Assembly: GCA_025765615.1 (NCBI GenBank)
Contig: JAIVFJ010000361.1
Location: 1 to 57,355 of the forward strand
DNA: 57,355 nt
Reading direction: 5' to 3'
DNA from: Zopfochytrium polystomum
Taxonomy: Eukaryota > Chytridiomycota > Chytridiomycetes > Chytridiales > Chytridiaceae
The position numbers and the translations under genes were made by a program. Every line of letters starts with the position of its first letter. Positions within the stretch are counted from its first letter, which is position 1. The notes beneath the pieces are model-generated. The model saw only the letters and a list, made by a program, of their open reading frames with translations, made no database searches and was not told the origin of the DNA. This document shows, in pieces, positions 53,694 to 57,355 of this stretch.

Positions 53694-53989
53694 GTCGTCA
53701 GCTCACTGCGTTTTCAGGGATCCCCCGACAGTTCCCTCTCGTCACTGCCAAGCAAACGCAACAAGAAAGCAAGAGCGCCAAGCAAACGCATCTACCTCGC
53801 GCGACGCGGTGGTGGTCGAGGCAAGTCGACGACATGGACACTCCGCAGAGCTTGCAGTACATGTCCCAGCGCATTTGTGTCGAACGGTGCCGTCTGTTTT
53901 GCTGATTGCTGCGCCACACTGTTTATCTCTTTCGATTGACCAATCTTGTGTGTCTTTCGTATTTAAAAAATCGGCGAGTGAGTCAACGC
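53694..53989. other. Intergenic
   Basis: No coding signal stronger than background. Confidence 0.3.
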
Positions 53990-54330
53990 GCGATATTGGA
54001 TTGGTTCTGACCTTCCGTGCGCGGACGGCGTTGACGAGCGGAGAAAGCAAGTTGGAGCAGCAGCTTCGGTGAGAAAAACCAAATCGCGCTGCCTTGCCGG
54101 AGTTCTTGCATCTTCCACAGAGGAACAGAGGAGGAAAACGTCAGAGCCGGGATAAAGGGATCACAGGCGCTGAAATTCATCATGGGGCACGAAATCCCAT
54201 AGGTGGAGCTGCACCGTGGTGAGCTCGTCCACGTGTACTTGCGCCTCAGTAATCCCCACCACGATTGTCGAAGGAGGATAAAGTTTATCACTCGACTGGA
54301 TGATGGGATGGTCATGCTTGACGGCACGTG
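53990..54330 (-). pseudogene. Small GTPase remnant 3
   Basis: Minus strand: DKLYPPSTIVVGITEAQVHV (effector-like loop), TTVQLHLWDFVPHDEFQRL followed by an in-frame TGA, then SLYPGSDVFLLCSSVEDART. The pattern LxLWDxxxxxEFxRL..LYPxSDVFLLC is that of a Ras/Rho G3 box and the following beta strand. G1 and the G4/G5 boxes were not found. More distant from the two copies at 45.7-47.9 kb than these are from each other. Confidence 0.5.
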
Positions 54331-54884
54331 AGCCTCCAAAAATACCGAGCCAGAACTGTATTAAGGCCGCTAGTGATGAAGTATAATTGGAGGCCCAGTA
54401 ACCTGGAAAGGCCTAATGAGCGAACACTATCAAGAGAGAAGAGAGATGTCTTCCCCGCTGTTCGAAGACGTTTTCAAGTTCATGGGATAAATACGGATGT
54501 CGCGATCCCCAACCTGTCCTGTCCCAAACGAAATTGACTTTGTGACCGGTGGAGGCTGGCGATCGTCGTTGACATCTGAAACCATCTCATTGAACGTTAA
54601 GTATTGACGGCGCGGGCGTGGCGTCGGAATTTCGTGCGGAAGCAAATCTCCCTCCCTCTCTTGTTTGTTTGTTTCGGTGAAGAACTTTTCTTTTTAATGA
54701 GAAAGTTGCATGCCAAGCAAGTTTTCTATTCCCGAAGAGCCAATGCGAAGCTGCACGCAAGCCTTCCCGTTTGAGGGCTGATGGTGGTGAATGACGTCTG
54801 CATCACTTGTACTTGCTGAGTCCGTCCGCGGTCAGGCGGCGCTTCCGATACCGTTGGCCACAATTCGGGTTTTCCCGCGAACAA
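54331..54884. other. Intergenic, 5' region of the ankyrin gene
   Basis: No clear gene. The missing first exon of the ankyrin gene may be here. Confidence 0.3.
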
Positions 54885-57103
54885 TTCGTGAAACACCTGT
54901 GAGAGACAGTTTCCACCCGCTTGGCCTCGTGGCATTTACTTCCCGGTAACACAGAGGTTTATTTCCACCAAAAATTTCGACAGGAAGGGCACAACACAGC
55001 AAAGTGAGCCCTTGACCCCCCAACATCAGGGCCAACCACGCCAAAATCGTTACCGCGAGCCCACAGCCAATGAATTTACACATGTTTCCCTGACGCCTCA
55101 GACCACAGTGACGGTTCGGGATGAGGCGGGCTCTTTGTCGTTGCACCTTGCAGCTGAAAACGTGAAGGTGGACATTGTGGAGTGCCTCCTGATGCATGGC
55201 GCTGATTTCGACGCCAAGACGAATGGTGGAGCAACCCCTCTCCACGCTGCGTGCGCCAAGGGACGCGCAGACGTTGTCAAGATCCTTCTGGAGCGTGGTG
55301 CGTCCGCCAAGGAAGACCGTTCCAAACTCCTGGAAGCGGCGGCCAGTGGTTCTGTCGATTCAATTGAGCTGCTGGTTCGGCACTGCGACAACATGACACT
55401 GGACAATAAGGTACTCGAGGCAGCACTCCTCGCGAGGCAACGAGACGTCGCAGACTGGCTAATGGATCAAGGGACTCTGTTGGAGACTCGTGCACCAGGA
55501 ATTTTGTCCGTGCTTTACTTCGCTGCTACTAATGGACACAATGACGTTGTAGAGTGGCTATTGAAACACGGATGTGATGTCAACGAAACTCTGCATGGTT
55601 CAACGCTTCTTCATTTTGCGATTCTCAATAACAAGTCAGAGATTGTTTGCTTGCTTCTGGAGCGCGGGGCAGATCCCAACGCCAGGAATTCCCGGGAAAT
55701 GACGGTTCTAGGTTTGGCATGTAATCTGCGCGAAGCGGAATTGGCAAAGATTCTTCTGCAACAAGGAGCAGACGCCAACCTTCCGGCAGTGGGTTCCACG
55801 AGCCCCATTCTTATGGCGGCTTTATATGGAGACCTTGAAATTTTGCGAATTTTACATCAAAACGGCGGGAGCATCGCTCACAGTAGCGCTATGTCAAGTC
55901 CGATGGTTGCAGCTTGTATGAGTGGTCAAGCTGAGGTCATTGAATATTTGCTGGACCATGATGTCGATGTGAACGGAAAGTTGGAGGGCGGGATGACACC
56001 GATATTCTATGCGGTTTTGCTGAATCGGCTTGATATTGCTGAAGTGCTTTTTTGGAATGGAGCGAATCTGGACGCCACCACACATCAGGATCGTACCCTC
56101 CTTCATCTTGTGGCGGAAAAGGGAAATGCAGAGGCTATCAAGTGGTTGCTCCAGCATGCGGCAGAAAATGATGCCCGTGACGACATGAATATGACGCCTC
56201 TTCACCATGCGTGCAACGGTGGTCACGCAGACGCAGCCCGAGTCCTCCTTGCGAACGGCGCTGAAGTGAACGAAAGGGACGATAACGATCAAACGCCGCT
56301 TGTCCACGCAGTGCGGAGCGGCCACCTTGCCGCCATGATGGTGCTTGTCGAGCATGGCGTGAATCTGACTGCTGCTTCTGACCAAGACAAGTCGGCGCTG
56401 TCCCTGGCTGCGCAGGAAGGGAATTTGGGCGGGGTCCGCTGGCTGTTTGAGTATGCAAGATTGACGCACACTTTGTCGGACTGTCGCTGATGGACTCTTT
56501 CAGGTCTGGAAGCCCGGAAGTCGCCGAGTTTCTCCTTGATAATGGACTAGTCAAAGGGAACCTTGCCTACGACTGGCTGGAGCAAGCAGGCGTTTTGGTG
56601 AAGTCGAAATTGTCGAAATGATTCTGAGCCGACTTCCTGAGAGAGTCTTCAGCGGTGAAGGTTATCCTGGCCGAGATTGGGCCAATGTCATGGCCATTGC
56701 ATTGCATGCAGCAGTTCAGCATTCGCATTTGGAAGTTGTGCGAGTGCTGCTGGATTATGGCGTGGCAGTGGATGCGTTGGCAGTGGATGTACTGGGTTAC
56801 CGGTGCTTGTGGACGGCCTTACACCACGCTTGCCAAAGCGGGAATCATGTCATGGTCCGGGCATTGGTCGAAGCTGGTGCGGATGTCCGTGCCGTCACCG
56901 ACCCCACACGTGCGCCGAAAGACTACCCGTATGGAAGCGAAACGACGAAAAAAGAGTTTTTGAAAGGTTGGGTAAATAGTCGATTGGCTTGCAAACACAG
57001 GGCAACTGAAGAAATGAAGGGCAAAAAACCTGCCTTGGACAGACAAGATCATGAACATGGAATTTCTGTTTCTTCCCACTGCCTGTTTCTTGCGGATGCA
57101 TGA
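54885..57103 (+). pseudogene. Ankyrin-repeat protein, two frameshifts, 5' end unresolved
   Basis: The frame is open from 54885 to 56490 but has no ATG before the repeats begin; the first is at 55192, inside repeat 1, so an upstream exon is likely. At least twelve canonical ankyrin repeats follow, for example GGATPLHAACAKGRADVVKI, GSTLLHFAILNNKSEIVCLL and NMTPLHHACNGGHADAARVL. Near 56460 the frame slips to AHFVGLSLMDSFRSGSPEVA and EFLLDNGLVKGNLAYDWLEQ. Near 56590 it slips again to FGEVEIVEMILSRLPERV and 56618-57103, which holds two more repeats (ALHAAVQHSHLEVVRVLLDY, ALHHACQSGNHVMVRALVEA) and a Lys-rich tail. The intact protein would exceed 690 aa. Ankyrin arrays mediate protein binding. Two single-base events separate it from a full frame. 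Confidence 0.7.
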
Positions 57104-57355
57104 GAAGTGTGATAATGTTGACGCTCACATGGCTGGGTTAAAGACCACCGAGATCTTTTTCTGCCACGCCATTTTCTTCCGACCTGCGCGCGGAGCTGCC
57201 GACGTCCCTCTTTGACCATTACAAGCATCACCATATCTCGGGCAATGGCAGACGTAAATGAAACCATTGTGGACAAGCGCCGACGGCAAAAACCGATTTT
57301 TGAGGTTGCCAGGCCTTTTTTCCGTCGACAGGAAGGCGGAGAGGAGAGAAGATAA
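57104..57355. other. End of window, nothing recognised
   Basis: Short unremarkable frames only. Confidence 0.3.

Overview
The window is nuclear DNA from a fungus. Genes carry many short spliceosomal introns (about 50-220 bp, GT..AG, one apparent GC..AG). The recognisable housekeeping genes are fungal-type or opisthokont: a STN1 telomere-capping subunit, an RTT106-type histone chaperone, mitochondrial ATP synthase subunit f, TAN1, DHA2-family and sugar MFS transporters, and a CCDC97-like protein. A large decaying family of short WWK-motif (ankyrin-like) repeats, a GIMAP/AIG1-like GTPase fused to a stonustoxin-like module, and Ty3/gypsy, Ty1/copia and Harbinger-type elements fit best with an early-diverging (zoosporic, chytrid-like) fungus. 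That placement is inference; no rRNA or other decisive marker is present.

Layout. 1-4.3 kb: repeat-rich, with a broken Ty1/copia element and one copy of a 315-bp dispersed repeat. 4.3-8.5 kb: one four-exon gene joining an SNTX-like N-terminal module, a zinc ribbon, an AIG1-like GTPase and a Cys/His-rich coiled-coil tail. 8.5-11 kb: decayed coding fragments. 11-17 kb: a tandem pair of intact five-exon DHA2 drug:H+ antiporter genes plus a third C-terminal fragment, with repeated CGGAC/GTCCG inverted repeats upstream. 17.6-27.2 kb: a compact block of conserved genes (STN1 and RTT106 head to head, subunit f, TAN1), interrupted by two inverted WWK-repeat pseudogenes and an N-terminal remnant. 27.4-36.6 kb: transposon-rich, with a frameshifted Harbinger/DDE transposase, the second dispersed-repeat copy, a broken coiled-coil gene, and a Ty3/gypsy chromodomain element with LTRs and an AGACC target-site duplication. 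36.6-42 kb: more WWK pseudogenes and a leucine-rich unknown protein. 42-57 kb: a kinase-like remnant, an intact sugar transporter, two tandem decayed Rho-like GTPases, a PH-domain protein, a frameshifted CCDC97-like gene, tRNA-Ser(GCU), a further GTPase remnant and a frameshifted ankyrin-repeat gene.

How it fits together. Conserved genes on the left are intact to the base, with perfect exon phases. The accessory families (WWK repeats, Rho-like GTPases, ankyrin, LRR) are almost all broken by stops or 1-2 nt indels. This looks like a fast-turnover accessory island containing parts reminiscent of NLR-type surveillance proteins (P-loop GTPase plus pore-forming-like module, ankyrin-like and LRR repeats). 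The most unusual items are the SNTX-GTPase fusion, the gypsy element that keeps gag, protease, integrase and chromodomain but has no reverse transcriptase, and the dense perfect heat-shock-element arrays in that element's LTRs. I could not run any search, so all family names rest on motifs read by eye.
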